Assembly (NCBI GenBank): GCA_016186905.1
Contig: JACPKS010000053.1
Span: 1-43,952 of the forward strand
Length of the DNA stretch: 43,952 nucleotides
Source: Deltaproteobacteria bacterium
Lineage (GTDB): Bacteria > Bdellovibrionota > UBA1018 > UBA923
Direction: 5' to 3'
Each line of letters begins with the position of its first letter. Position 1 is the stretch's first letter. This document shows positions 6,616 to 15,192 of the stretch, piece after piece. The position numbers were made by a program, and so were the translations under genes. The notes beneath the pieces are model-generated. The model saw only the letters and a list, made by a program, of their open reading frames with translations. It did no database searches and had not been told where the DNA came from.

Positions 6616-7737
6616 ATGGCGTTCATGACTAAAGAGTGGACAGGGCGGGAAGTTTTTAAAATAGACGGCTTCCATCACGTGGAGTTCTGCGTGGGAAACG
6701 CCAAGCAGGCGGCTTATTTTTACCAGTCCGCCTTCGGTTTTGACCTGCATGCTTACATGGGGCCGGAGACAGGGTGCAAAACCCACGTCTCTTACGTATT
6801 GAAGCAGAACCACGTCTATTTCGTGCTGACTACGCCGCTGCACTCCTCTCACCCGGCTTCGGAGCAGCTGAAAAAACACGGCGACTTCGTGTGTGATATC
6901 GCGCTTTCGGTGCCTGACCCGGCCCACGCCTATGAGGAGTGCCTGAGGCGAGGCGCCAAGGAGGCTTTCGCGCCCCGCGCGGACAAGACAAAAGAAGGGC
7001 TTTTCGTCACAGCGGGCATCCGAACTTACGGCGATACGATTCATAGTTTCATTCATGACGGGGAATTCAAAGGCGTTTGGGCTCCAGGATTCGTCGCGCT
7101 CAAGAGCCCCGCGTTGAACCGGCAAACGGTGCATTTGGCCGCGATCGATCACATAGTGGGAAACGTCGCCGTCCGGGACATGGACCGCTGGGCGAAATTC
7201 TACGAAGAAGTCTTCGGCTTCATGACCTTCGTTGAGTTCGACGAAAAGGACATCTCGACGCGGTATTCCGCCCTGAAAAGCAAGGTCGTTCGCTCGAAGA
7301 ACTGGCGCGTGAAGATGCCGATCAACGAGCCCGCCAAGGGCCTGAAGAAATCACAGATCGAGGAGTACCTCGATTTCAACGAAGGCCCGGGCGTTCAGCA
7401 CGTCGCGCTGATCACGAAAGACATCGTCCATGCCGTCTCGGCGCTTCGGGCAAATGGGGTGGAGTTTTTGGAAGTGCCCGACTCGTATTATGATGCGCTC
7501 GGCGCGCGCGTGGGCGACATCGATGAGGATCTGGAACTCCTGAAAAAACATAAAATCCTGGTCGACCGCGATCAGGAGGGGTACCTCTTGCAGCTTTTCA
7601 CGCGGCCCATCGAGGATCGCCCGACGTTCTTTTTCGAGATCATCGAGCGCAAAGGCGCCCTGGGTTTCGGGCAAGGCAATTTCCAGGCGCTTTTCGAATC
7701 CATCGAGCGCGAGCAGGCCCGGCGGGGGAATCTCTAA
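6616..7737 (+). CDS. hpd: 4-hydroxyphenylpyruvate dioxygenase
   Basis: Converts 4-hydroxyphenylpyruvate to homogentisate using Fe(II). A 373-residue protein with the two-domain vicinal-oxygen-chelate fold. The C-terminal domain supplies the ligands: His in IDHIVGNV, His in GPGVQHVALIT and Glu in FFFEIIERKG. Length is normal for the family. I choose the ATG at 6616, since GGAGG lies five bases upstream, over longer in-frame starts that would run back into phhA. The gene begins 17 bases after the phhA stop, and its own stop TAA is followed directly by the GTG of the homogentisate dioxygenase gene. Confidence 0.95.
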   Translation: MAFMTKEWTGREVFKIDGFHHVEFCVGNAKQAAYFYQSAFGFDLHAYMGPETGCKTHVSYVLKQNHVYFVLTTPLHSSHPASEQLKKHGDFVCDIALSVPDPAHAYEECLRRGAKEAFAPRADKTKEGLFVTAGIRTYGDTIHSFIHDGEFKGVWAPGFVALKSPALNRQTVHLAAIDHIVGNVAVRDMDRWAKFYEEVFGFMTFVEFDEKDISTRYSALKSKVVRSKNWRVKMPINEPAKGLKKSQIEEYLDFNEGPGVQHVALITKDIVHAVSALRANGVEFLEVPDSYYDALGARVGDIDEDLELLKKHKILVDRDQEGYLLQLFTRPIEDRPTFFFEIIERKGALGFGQGNFQALFESIEREQARRGNL

Positions 7738-8934
7738 GTGCCCTTTTACCGGCGCCAGGGTGAGATCCCCCGCAAACGGCACACGGCTTTCCGTAAAAAA
7801 GACGGTTCGCTGTATTTCGAGGAACTCATCAGCCGAGAGGGCTTTTCCGGGGTCTACTCGAATCTCTACCACCTGGCGATGCCGACACGGGTTAAGGCCG
7901 TCGGCGCATTTCAACCATCGACTGATGCGCTGTCCTCGGAGGCCATCCATCGCCCAAGGCACGTGAAAACAGCCGATGTCCGATCCAGCGGCGACTTCGT
8001 GAATTCCCGAAGGCTCCTTTTTTTCAATTCGGACGTTCGCATTCACAAAGCCCACCCCACTGAGAACTCGAAGAGCTTCCATCGAAACGGGCACCACGAC
8101 GAGCTGATCTTCGTGCATCGAGGCCGGGGCACGCTCCTCTCGCAGTTCGGGGCGCTGGAATTCACGACCGGTGATTATCTCGTGATCCCGCGCGGAGTCG
8201 TCTCGCAAGTTCTCCTGAAGGAAGATCCCGGCAGTCCGGCGAGTTTTCTCATCGTCGAGTCCGCAAGCCCGATTCAGACGCCGAGGCGCTATCGCAACGC
8301 CTTCGGACAGCTCCTCGAACATTCGCCGTTTTGCGAGCGGGATATCAGAACTCCCGAGCTCGCGGCTCCACGGTCGGAAGCGGGGGAGTTCGAGATACTG
8401 GTGCGCCTGAGGAACGGACGGCAGAAATACGTTTACGACCACCACCCCTTCGACGTCGTGGGCTGGGACGGCTATCTCTTTCCGTGGGCGTTCAACATCC
8501 GTGATTTCGAGCCCATTGTCGGACGAATCCATCAGCCTCCTCCGATACACCAGACTTTCGAGGGCGGCGGGTTCGTGGTCTGCTCCTTTGTGTCGCGCCC
8601 TTTTGATTTTCATCCGGATGCGATTCCCGCCCCCTACCCGCATTCCAACGTGGATTCCGATGAGATCCTGTTTTACTCGGAGGGCGAATTCATGAGCAGG
8701 ACAGGGATCGCGCCCGAATCCATCACGCATCACCCGATGGGGCTGGCCCACGGCCCGCAACCAGGCAAGTACGAGGAGTCGATCGGGAAAAAATCCACCG
8801 AAGAGCTGGCCGTCATGATCGACACCTTCGCCCCGCTGTCGGTCGCGCAGGACGCCGCCCTGGTGGAGGATACGGAATACGCGAGCAGCTGGATTCCGAA
8901 GGCGGAGAAGAGAAATGGAAAAAAAGAAATTTGA
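7738..8934 (+). CDS. hmgA: Homogentisate 1,2-dioxygenase
   Basis: Opens the homogentisate ring to maleylacetoacetate. A 398-residue protein, within the short bacterial range. The metal site is seen as PYPHSNVDSDEILFY (His and Glu) and ITHHPMGLAHGP (His). The glycine- and histidine-rich N-terminal beta domain is also evident (FHRNGHHDELIFVHRGRGTL). GTG start directly abuts the preceding TAA with no gap, so translation is probably coupled to hpd. Its 3' end overlaps the next gene by 20 bases. Confidence 0.93.
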   Translation: MPFYRRQGEIPRKRHTAFRKKDGSLYFEELISREGFSGVYSNLYHLAMPTRVKAVGAFQPSTDALSSEAIHRPRHVKTADVRSSGDFVNSRRLLFFNSDVRIHKAHPTENSKSFHRNGHHDELIFVHRGRGTLLSQFGALEFTTGDYLVIPRGVVSQVLLKEDPGSPASFLIVESASPIQTPRRYRNAFGQLLEHSPFCERDIRTPELAAPRSEAGEFEILVRLRNGRQKYVYDHHPFDVVGWDGYLFPWAFNIRDFEPIVGRIHQPPPIHQTFEGGGFVVCSFVSRPFDFHPDAIPAPYPHSNVDSDEILFYSEGEFMSRTGIAPESITHHPMGLAHGPQPGKYEESIGKKSTEELAVMIDTFAPLSVAQDAALVEDTEYASSWIPKAEKRNGKKEI

Positions 8935-9793
8935 TTTCGTCGGAAACGATATGGCCGCGCTTCCCTTGAGGGAGCGCCATCAGTTGCTCTTATCGGCCGT
9001 GGCGCCAAGGCCGATCGCGCTGGCCGCAACCATGGACGACAAAGGGCGGTGCAATCTCTCGCCGTTTTCTTTCTTCAACGCCTTCGGGGCCAATCCGGCC
9101 TACGTCGCGTTTTCCCCCGCCTTCGGAGGAAAAACCGGGGCGCCCAAGCATACGCTGCTGAACATCCAGCAGACCAAGGAATTCACGATCTCCGTCGTCA
9201 GTTACGATATGGTCGAACAGCAAAACCTCGCCTCAAGCGAGTACCCCGCGGGCGTGGATGAGTTCGTCAAGGCGGGGTTCACGAAACATCCGTCGGTCAG
9301 AATCAAGGTGCCGGGAGTGGCGGATTCGCCTTGTATCCTGGAGTGCAAGTTATTCAAGCACATCGATCTGGGCGGCAAACCCGCCAGCGGCAATCTTCTG
9401 ATCGGGGAAGTCGTTTACATGCATCTGCGCGCGGAGCTGATGGAAGCCTCCGGCAAACTCGATCCGCGCAAACTGGATCAGGTATCGCGCATGGGCGGCA
9501 ACTGGTATTCGAGGGCCAGGGAAGGTTTGTTTGAGCTGCCCAAGCCCTCAAGCAAGGGGCTCGGGATCGGATTTGACCGCCTGCCGCGTGAAATCCTGGA
9601 GAGCCCGGTACTTACCGGAAACGAACTCGCGAAATTGGCCTCGGTGTTTGAGGCGCCTCCAGCCGGGGATCATTCCGAATACGCGCGAGAATCCTCGCGG
9701 GAATCGGTTCACCTGCTGATTCAGAAAAATATCCGCGCGGGCGATATTGCCGCGGCCTGGACCGGAATTCATTTTTTGGAGCTCTTGAAATGA
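8915..9793 (+). CDS. Flavin reductase-family (FMN-binding split barrel) protein
   Basis: A 292-residue protein with the DIM6/NTAB flavin-reductase domain in the first ~200 residues: SAVAPRPIALAATMDDKGRC, then NLSPFSFFNAFGANPAYVAF, TKEFTISVVSYD and a conserved VADSPCILECKL. The last ~80 residues (from about LPREILESPVL) form an extra helical tail. Members bind FMN; some reduce free flavin for a partner oxygenase, but nothing here is a flavin monooxygenase. Its place between homogentisate dioxygenase and the fumarylacetoacetase-like gene is conserved-operon-like, so it probably works on a pathway intermediate or protects it; that is inference. It overlaps hmgA by 20 bases and fahA by 4 (ATGA). 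Confidence 0.85.
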   Translation: MEKKKFDFVGNDMAALPLRERHQLLLSAVAPRPIALAATMDDKGRCNLSPFSFFNAFGANPAYVAFSPAFGGKTGAPKHTLLNIQQTKEFTISVVSYDMVEQQNLASSEYPAGVDEFVKAGFTKHPSVRIKVPGVADSPCILECKLFKHIDLGGKPASGNLLIGEVVYMHLRAELMEASGKLDPRKLDQVSRMGGNWYSRAREGLFELPKPSSKGLGIGFDRLPREILESPVLTGNELAKLASVFEAPPAGDHSEYARESSRESVHLLIQKNIRAGDIAAAWTGIHFLELLK

Positions 9794-10767
9794 TTTTAGC
9801 CACGCTCCGCAACGGCACACGCGATGGTCAGCTGGTCGTCATCAGCCCGGATCGCAAGCAGGGAGTGCCCGCCACGTCGATCGCGCCCTGTCTGCAGGGC
9901 GCGCTGGATTCCTGGGCCGCCTCCGCTCCTAAGCTCGAACGCTTAAGCCGGCAGCTGGCGCAGGGCAAGTGCCAGGATGCTTTTCCGCTGAAATACGGCG
10001 AGTTCCTCGCCCCTTTGCCGCGCACCTACGCGTGGCTCGACGGCAGCGCGTTTTTAAACCACGTGATTCTCGTCAGAAAGGCCCGCGGAGCCGAGCCGCC
10101 AGCCAGCCTCAAAACCGACCCGCTGATGTACCAGGGTGGAAGCGATCGTTTCCTGGCCCCATCCGAAGATATCCATCTTGGGGACGAGGCGTGGGGCATC
10201 GACTTCGAATCCGAGGTCGTTGTGATCACCGATGATGTGCCGATGGGCGTTTCCTCGAAAGACGCATCGGAACACATCAAACTCGTCACGATCTGCAACG
10301 ACGTGAGCCTGCGTAACTTGATTCCGGAGGAACTGGCCAAGGGGTTCGGCTTTTTGCAGTCGAAGCCTTCGACGGCTTTCGCCCCGTTCGTTCTGACGCC
10401 GGATGAGCTGGGCGGAACCTGGAAAGACGCGCGGTTGCATCTGCCGCTGGAAACCCGGCTAAACGGTAAGCTCTTCGGGAACCCCAATGCGGGGCCCGAG
10501 ATGCACTTTTCCTTTGCCGATCTGATCAAACACGCCTCCAAGACGAGGCCTCTTGCCGCCGGCTCGATCGTAGGCAGCGGCACCGTTTCAAATGAAGACC
10601 GCAGCCGGGGAAGCAGCTGCCTGGCCGAGCAGCGGATGATCGAGAAAATCGACGCGGGCGAAATCAAAACCCCGTTCCTGAAGTTCGGCGACCGTGTGCG
10701 GATTGAGATGTTCAAGGACGGAGTGTCGCTCTTCGACGCTATCGATCAAAAGGTCTCGCGCTCATGA
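9790..10767 (+). CDS. fahA: Fumarylacetoacetate hydrolase family protein
   Basis: Predicted to split (fumaryl/maleyl)acetoacetate into acetoacetate and a C4 diacid, the last step of tyrosine breakdown. A 325-residue protein. The metal-binding glutamates of the FAH fold are visible around DEAWGIDFESEVVVITDD, preceded by YQGGSDRFLAPSEDIHLGDE, and the C-terminal GSIVGSGTVSNEDRSRGSSC is characteristic. It is shorter than the ~420-residue eukaryotic enzyme and fits the bacterial two-domain type. It overlaps its neighbours by ATGA on both sides, so expression is tightly linked. Because no maleylacetoacetate isomerase gene is present here, a direct action on the maleyl isomer is possible but untested. 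Confidence 0.88.
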   Translation: MILATLRNGTRDGQLVVISPDRKQGVPATSIAPCLQGALDSWAASAPKLERLSRQLAQGKCQDAFPLKYGEFLAPLPRTYAWLDGSAFLNHVILVRKARGAEPPASLKTDPLMYQGGSDRFLAPSEDIHLGDEAWGIDFESEVVVITDDVPMGVSSKDASEHIKLVTICNDVSLRNLIPEELAKGFGFLQSKPSTAFAPFVLTPDELGGTWKDARLHLPLETRLNGKLFGNPNAGPEMHFSFADLIKHASKTRPLAAGSIVGSGTVSNEDRSRGSSCLAEQRMIEKIDAGEIKTPFLKFGDRVRIEMFKDGVSLFDAIDQKVSRS

Positions 10768-11099
10768 AAACCTGTGACCTCAGCCAAAAAAACTGCAAAC
10801 CCTGCGAAGGCGGCGTGCCTGCGCTGTCGAAAGACACAGTCACCATGAATTTGAGCAAGCTTAACGGCTGGAAACTTGAGAACGGAAAAATCGCCAAAAC
10901 CTTCAAATTTAAGGATTACTATCGGACGATGGCTTTCGTGAACGCGACGGCTTGGATCTCAAACAAGGAAAACCACCATCCTGATCTCGAGGTGAGCTAT
11001 GGCAGCTGCCGCGTAAGCTACATAACACATGCCATTAACGGGCTCTCGGAAAACGATTTTATATGCGCGGCTAAGATCGATGCCCTAATGGCCCTGTAG
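10764..11099 (+). CDS. phhB: Pterin-4a-carbinolamine dehydratase
   Basis: Regenerates the pterin cofactor consumed by PhhA by dehydrating 4a-hydroxytetrahydrobiopterin. A 111-residue protein with the hallmark ENHHPDLEVSYGSCRVSYIT (the HHPD..V.Y motif plus the later T-H pattern). The first ~20 residues with three Cys (CDLSQKNCKPCEGG) are a common leader in this family. It is the last gene of the operon that begins with phhA, overlapping the previous stop by ATGA, which supports the hydroxylase assignment. Confidence 0.93.
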   Translation: MKTCDLSQKNCKPCEGGVPALSKDTVTMNLSKLNGWKLENGKIAKTFKFKDYYRTMAFVNATAWISNKENHHPDLEVSYGSCRVSYITHAINGLSENDFICAAKIDALMAL

Positions 11100-11162
11100 G
11101 GTGCCTGACTGAGCTATTTTTGCCTCCTCTCCGGGCGGCCCAAACGTGCCGAATAGTTCGAC

Positions 11163-11726
11163 ATGGGGCTCGCGAAATACCTGCGGCTTGTCCGAAAAAC
11201 CGCTGATCTCACGTTCGCTCCGGCGAACGTCGAGCAGATTTTGAAGATCATTTCTGAAACGAAGACCGGAGCGGATGTTCTTGCGCGGTTCACGCCGCAT
11301 CTTCGTTCCGGACGCATTCGCATCGAGGGCTATCCAGCTGAAATCCTCGACAAACTTCGTGCGGCCAAAAGCTCGGATCAGCCTGTCGGAGCATCGTTCG
11401 TCACTGATGGTAAAGCTGGAACGATTTACGTCGACCTTAGCAGCGAGCTCGGCGTGCTCGCGCCGTTTCTCTTGCATGAAATGATTCACGGCCTCGATGA
11501 GGGGATCTGGGATCTCGCGCGCGGGAACACACGCGAACGCGGCCTCCGCATGCTTGCCTCCGAAAAAACCGCCTTCGCGACTCAGCATCGCTTTCTAACA
11601 GAATTGAAAATGCTCCATCCGGGTCTCGAATCGTTCCTCGGGCGCCGCTATTCAGGCGCGCGCATCCTGCATGAGGAAATGACGGAAGCTGCGATTCGGC
11701 AGCTTTATGACTTGGAAGCCGCGTAA
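11163..11726 (+). CDS. Small putative zinc metallopeptidase
   Basis: A 187-residue cytoplasmic-looking protein with HEMIHGLDE, an HExxH zinc-binding signature, placed about residue 105 after a hydrophobic stretch (LGVLAPFLLHE). A second acidic motif, ASEKTAFATQHRFL, ~30 residues later could supply the third ligand Glu as in gluzincin-like minimal peptidases. No signal peptide and no recognised family beyond this. It lies 63 bases after phhB without a clear promoter or Shine-Dalgarno sequence, and is followed by a 44-bp perfect hairpin. Substrate unknown. Confidence 0.65.
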   Translation: MGLAKYLRLVRKTADLTFAPANVEQILKIISETKTGADVLARFTPHLRSGRIRIEGYPAEILDKLRAAKSSDQPVGASFVTDGKAGTIYVDLSSELGVLAPFLLHEMIHGLDEGIWDLARGNTRERGLRMLASEKTAFATQHRFLTELKMLHPGLESFLGRRYSGARILHEEMTEAAIRQLYDLEAA

Positions 11727-11738
11727 GAAAGCCCCGCT

Positions 11739-11839
11739 TAAAAGGTGCCGACCTACTTTTCGTGGTGTGGTGCGCTGTAAGAAGTGAGTAGTCCCTCTTA
11801 CAGCGCACCACACCACGAAAAGTAGGTCGGCACCTTTTA
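11739..11839. terminator. 44-bp perfect inverted repeat at a convergent gene junction
   Basis: Arms 11739-11782 and 11796-11839 are perfect reverse complements over 44 bases, with a 13-base loop. It starts with TAAAAGG and ends CCTTTTA, so it could terminate transcripts from both sides. The stop codon of the leftward transporter gene (11837-11839) lies inside the right arm. Such a long perfect stem is unusual for a simple terminator and would be an RNase III-type substrate; it may instead be a palindromic element. Confidence 0.75.
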
Positions 11840-12901
11840 GATTCGGTGTTCGAGAGCCATTTCCCAAAATACTTTTACGACGGCGGCAACGGGCACGCCG
11901 ACGACCATGCCTACGATTCCGAAGAGCTCGCCACCCACAAGCAACGCAAGGATCAGCGTGAGCGGGCTCAAGCCGATCTCGTTGCCCAAAACCCGCGGAG
12001 TGATCACCGCGCCTTCGAGCATCATTCCCACCGCGAAAATCACGAGAATCGCGAGGATAAGCCCCATCCCCGCGCCGTGCAAAAGCGCCACGAGCAGGGT
12101 GAGAATGAACACCGAAAAAATCCCGAGATACGGCACGATGTTCAGAAACCCCGCCATGATTCCAAGCGCCAGCGAAAGCTCGACGCCTGCGATACTCAGG
12201 CTCACGCCGTAGTACACCGAGAGAATGCCGCTCACCACGAGCTGCCCACGGATGAATCCTCCGAGGACGCGATTGAGCCGCCTGCGGATTTCCTCGGCCA
12301 CGCCATGAAGCCGCGCCGGCAGCGCGTGGATCACCGTACGCTTGTAAAGCGCCGGAAATTCGCGCAGCAGATAAAACGCGAGAAGCGGAATGATGAGAAG
12401 CCCCAGAATCGTCGTCACGAATTTGAGCGTCGTCGAAAACACGCCCTGAACGATGCCTCCGATCGGCTTCATGATCTCGGACCTCGAGCCGAGATTGGAA
12501 AGCGCGTGTCTGAAATCCGAAAAAATATCGTAACCCAGATAGCGCTCGCTGTACGGCGCAAGCAGGACCGTGAGCTTCGCGTACGCCGTCGGCAGACGCT
12601 CCAACAGCTCCTGGCCCTGATCAATAATTCTCGGGATGATGAGAACTCCGGCAAGGCTGATGAGCAGAAAAAAAACCGCCAGGGTGAGAAGCGCGGCGAG
12701 CTGACGCGGAACTTTCCGCTTCGCGAGACGCGAAACCACCGGCTCGAGCAAGTACGCGAGGATGAACGCCACGCTTAAATACGCGTAGATCCGCGAAAGA
12801 AAAATCAGGCTTACGAAAAAAACCGCCGCGATCGCAGCCACGGTTTTCCATGGAAAATGCATCGCCCGGACGCCCGACGCGCCCTCAGTAGAGCTGGACA
12901 A
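11837..12901 (-). CDS. AI-2E (PerM/TqsA) family transporter
   Basis: A membrane protein of up to 354 residues with about seven to eight hydrophobic segments and the typical family pattern: an N-terminal pair (TVAAIAAVFFVSLIFLSRI, YLSVAFILAYLLEPVVSRL), a long middle soluble region (residues ~100-160), and the C-terminal block GFLNIVPYLGIFSVFILTLL, VLGNEIGLSPLTLILALLVG and FGIVGMVVGVPVAAVVKVF. The P.LG.EIGLSPL motif is diagnostic. The family includes exporters of AI-2 and Na+/H+ antiporters, so the substrate cannot be fixed. The TTG start at 12901 overlaps the upstream lipoprotein gene by 17 bases; an ATG at 12862 is an equally possible start. Confidence 0.85.
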   Translation of the reverse strand: MSSSTEGASGVRAMHFPWKTVAAIAAVFFVSLIFLSRIYAYLSVAFILAYLLEPVVSRLAKRKVPRQLAALLTLAVFFLLISLAGVLIIPRIIDQGQELLERLPTAYAKLTVLLAPYSERYLGYDIFSDFRHALSNLGSRSEIMKPIGGIVQGVFSTTLKFVTTILGLLIIPLLAFYLLREFPALYKRTVIHALPARLHGVAEEIRRRLNRVLGGFIRGQLVVSGILSVYYGVSLSIAGVELSLALGIMAGFLNIVPYLGIFSVFILTLLVALLHGAGMGLILAILVIFAVGMMLEGAVITPRVLGNEIGLSPLTLILALLVGGELFGIVGMVVGVPVAAVVKVFWEMALEHRI

Positions 12902-13862
12902 CGTCGCCCTCGAAAAAACCGCCGCCGCTGTGGATCGACGCGACCGCGCCGTCGATCCCGAGAAAGTCGATCACTTCGAGCGTGCCTTTGGGCTGCCCCT
13001 GGCTGCGCCCCATGTAAGCGCCGGTGAGCGGATCGTAAATATCCTCGCCGGCGGTCATGACCTTGAGGATGTCGCCGATGTTCAACCCCGACGCGCGCCC
13101 CGAATTGACGTAAACCCGGCCGCCCGAAATCTTCGCGATGCGGCCTTCCCAGCCGATTTTCTCGAGAGCGCGCGCGATGTCGGCGGCCAGCAGCCGCATG
13201 GCGTTGCGAATCGCCTCCGACACGAGTTCCATGCGCTGCGACTGCGGATCCGACGCGCTTTCGTCGCGGCCGAAGAGGTTGACCTGGCTTGAGCTCGAAT
13301 CCGCGGACTTGGAGGTCGCCATCACTTCCTTCCCCTCGGCGCAGTCGAAAAGCCGCATCTCGACGTCCACCGCGGCGATCGAACGCTTCTGGCGAAAAAG
13401 CCCGACCTCGTCGCCCTTCTGCCGGTAACGCACGCGTTTGATCTTTCCGATGATGAGAAGAGTCACGCCGAGTTTTTTTCCTTCGCGGATGAGCGGGCTC
13501 AAGCGCACCTTGTCGCCGCTGAAAAAATCGCGGGACGTGTCGGCCGAGCGCAGGTCGTCGGGCACCACGGCCCTTCCGGTTATTTTCAAGCTTCGCAGCA
13601 ACTCGCCCGCCGCGACCGCGCCGAGCTGATCGTCGCTAAACGGCGTATCGTTCATGAACGGAAGCACGAAAAGCTTTTTCTTCGGCTGCCCGAACTTCTC
13701 GGCCTTGTCGATCGAAGACCCGCGATTCGTGAACTCGGAATCAGCCCGGTAGTAATTTTGCTCCTGCTTGTACTGTTTGGAACGCGCGCACCCGGGCCCG
13801 ATCGTGAGCGCAAAAAGCGCCGTTACCGCCATCCACGCAACCGTTCTGAAGCGCCGATTCAT
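12885..13862 (-). CDS. FlgT/CsgG-like lipoprotein
   Basis: A 325-residue protein exported by a Sec signal and probably lipid-modified at Cys in TIGPGCARS (the lipobox is imperfect at -3). The N-terminal domain (KKLFVLPFMNDT ... GAVAAGELLRSL ... GVTLLIIGKIKRVRY) has the CsgG/TolB-N-like fold seen in envelope assembly lipoproteins. The C-terminal GRVYVNSGRASGLNIGDILK then DPLTGAYMGRSQG matches the FlgT C-terminal domain. I chose the ATG at 13862 because the longer frame codes through its GAGGAGGAGG ribosome binding site. It overlaps the transporter gene downstream. An envelope or flagellar T-ring role is possible, but no flagellar genes are nearby. Confidence 0.75.
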   Translation of the reverse strand: MNRRFRTVAWMAVTALFALTIGPGCARSKQYKQEQNYYRADSEFTNRGSSIDKAEKFGQPKKKLFVLPFMNDTPFSDDQLGAVAAGELLRSLKITGRAVVPDDLRSADTSRDFFSGDKVRLSPLIREGKKLGVTLLIIGKIKRVRYRQKGDEVGLFRQKRSIAAVDVEMRLFDCAEGKEVMATSKSADSSSSQVNLFGRDESASDPQSQRMELVSEAIRNAMRLLAADIARALEKIGWEGRIAKISGGRVYVNSGRASGLNIGDILKVMTAGEDIYDPLTGAYMGRSQGQPKGTLEVIDFLGIDGAVASIHSGGGFFEGDVVQLY

Positions 13863-13898
13863 CTTTTCTCCTCCTCCTCTACGCATCCTGCTCCGAGG

Positions 13899-13942
13899 CA
13901 GGACATCCGTCCTGACGGCGCTTCGGACTCCTGTCCGAAGCG
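13899..13942 (-). terminator. Two tandem hairpins in an intergenic gap
   Basis: CAGGAC-ATCC-GTCCTG (13899-13914) and CGCTTCGGAC-TCCT-GTCCGAAGCG (13919-13942) stand side by side, right after the stop codon of the leftward gene at 13943. No T-tract follows, so they may stabilise or attenuate the transcript between the two genes and not fully stop it. Confidence 0.5.
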
Positions 13943-15154
13943 TTATTTAAGTACGATCACTGTCTCGTCAGCTTCGGGCCCAGCCCACTTCACGACGTCG
14001 AACCGCAGGCCGCGGCTGCTCATCGCCGCAGACTGCTTAAGGCGCGTCACCAACACGTCAAGCCGCATCGTGGGCGGGAGCGCGAAACGAAACGAGCGGT
14101 TCCGGATCACGCGTTCCTCGATCGGCGTCCCGGGAAACGTCTCGATGAACGCCTGCTTAAAACTCTGCACCTTAAGAAAGCTGTCGGCACCCTGAATTTC
14201 GAGGTAGCGCTCCGGGCCAAAAACCCTGCTCCCCGTGCCGAGCTGGCCGTAGGCGACCGCAAAACCTTGGCCACCCGCTTCCGACCCGCTCACGAAGAGC
14301 GAAGCCGTCTGGTGCGCCACGATCCTTCGGGCCGAAGCCTGACCGCTTTGAAAACCTTTGCCCTCCGGCATGAGAATGGACTCGGCGCGTGCCCTCGTTT
14401 TGCGCCCCGAAACGTTTTTCAACTCAAGAAAAGAGAGAGCCCGCAGCCCCTTCACCCCGTTCTCGTCGTGCGAGACGAGCTCGACGTAAAGCGCGCCGTC
14501 GCACCCGCCGATCGGGGCATCGTCGGGCCTTTGGCCCGCAACGAGGTCGAGTCTCTGACCCGCGATGCGCGCGAGATACTCCTCGAACGCTTTCTCCCCG
14601 CGCGCCGAGGATTGCGCGGAAAGCGGCGCCGAAAGCGCCGGGCCGATGCGCGCCGAAAATCCCCGCTGCGCCAACCGCTCTGCAAGCCCCGCATGCAGCG
14701 GCCCCTTGAACTGCTCGCATTGCGCGCAACCGCCCTCGGCCCGCGATTGGATGCAAACGGCACTCCCCTCGGCTGAGGAAAACAGCGTCGCGGAAAAACG
14801 AAGATACTTCCATAGCCGCTCCCGGTCGACCTGCGGCTCGGAGTGATCGTCGGATTGCGCGCGCGAAAAATCGCCAACGAGCGCCGCGCGCTTGCCGTCC
14901 ATGAACAGCACGGCGTTCGGAAGCACTTCCTCCTCCAGAATACGCCGGTATGACGCCACTCCCGCATCGGCCGACGATTCGAATTCCCCGCGAAGAAGTT
15001 CGGCCTCGGGGCTGGCAGGCGTTTTTGCGCCTGCCGCCGCCGCGATCTCCGCCAGCGGCGTTGAATTTTGCGCGCCTGCCCGGCCCGTCATGCACACGAG
15101 CGCGCAGGCTAATGCCACGGTCAAAGCTGGCCGGATGTTCGCAAGTCCCCGCAT
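13943..15154 (-). CDS. Periplasmic protein of unknown function
   Basis: A 403-residue protein with a clear signal peptide (ALTVALACALVCMTGRAGAQ, probable cleavage after AGA). I do not recognise the family. The mature part is rich in Ala, Gly and Ser, has a Cys pair CAQC near residue 155 and other single Cys, and ends FALPPTMRLDVLVTRLKQ ... ETVIVLK. The start is the ATG at 15154; a GTG three bases upstream is the alternative. It precedes the FlgT/CsgG-like lipoprotein gene in the same direction with hairpins between them, so both may belong to an envelope assembly unit. The opposite strand starts the globin gene 35 bases away. Confidence 0.7.
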   Translation of the reverse strand: MRGLANIRPALTVALACALVCMTGRAGAQNSTPLAEIAAAAGAKTPASPEAELLRGEFESSADAGVASYRRILEEEVLPNAVLFMDGKRAALVGDFSRAQSDDHSEPQVDRERLWKYLRFSATLFSSAEGSAVCIQSRAEGGCAQCEQFKGPLHAGLAERLAQRGFSARIGPALSAPLSAQSSARGEKAFEEYLARIAGQRLDLVAGQRPDDAPIGGCDGALYVELVSHDENGVKGLRALSFLELKNVSGRKTRARAESILMPEGKGFQSGQASARRIVAHQTASLFVSGSEAGGQGFAVAYGQLGTGSRVFGPERYLEIQGADSFLKVQSFKQAFIETFPGTPIEERVIRNRSFRFALPPTMRLDVLVTRLKQSAAMSSRGLRFDVVKWAGPEADETVIVLK

Positions 15155-15192
15155 CACACTTATTTGACCACGAGATCGAACTGCCGTAAACC

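Noticed and set aside
13943..15154. Plus-strand frames rich in Arg over the periplasmic protein gene
   Set aside because: Shadow composition; the minus frame has a signal peptide.
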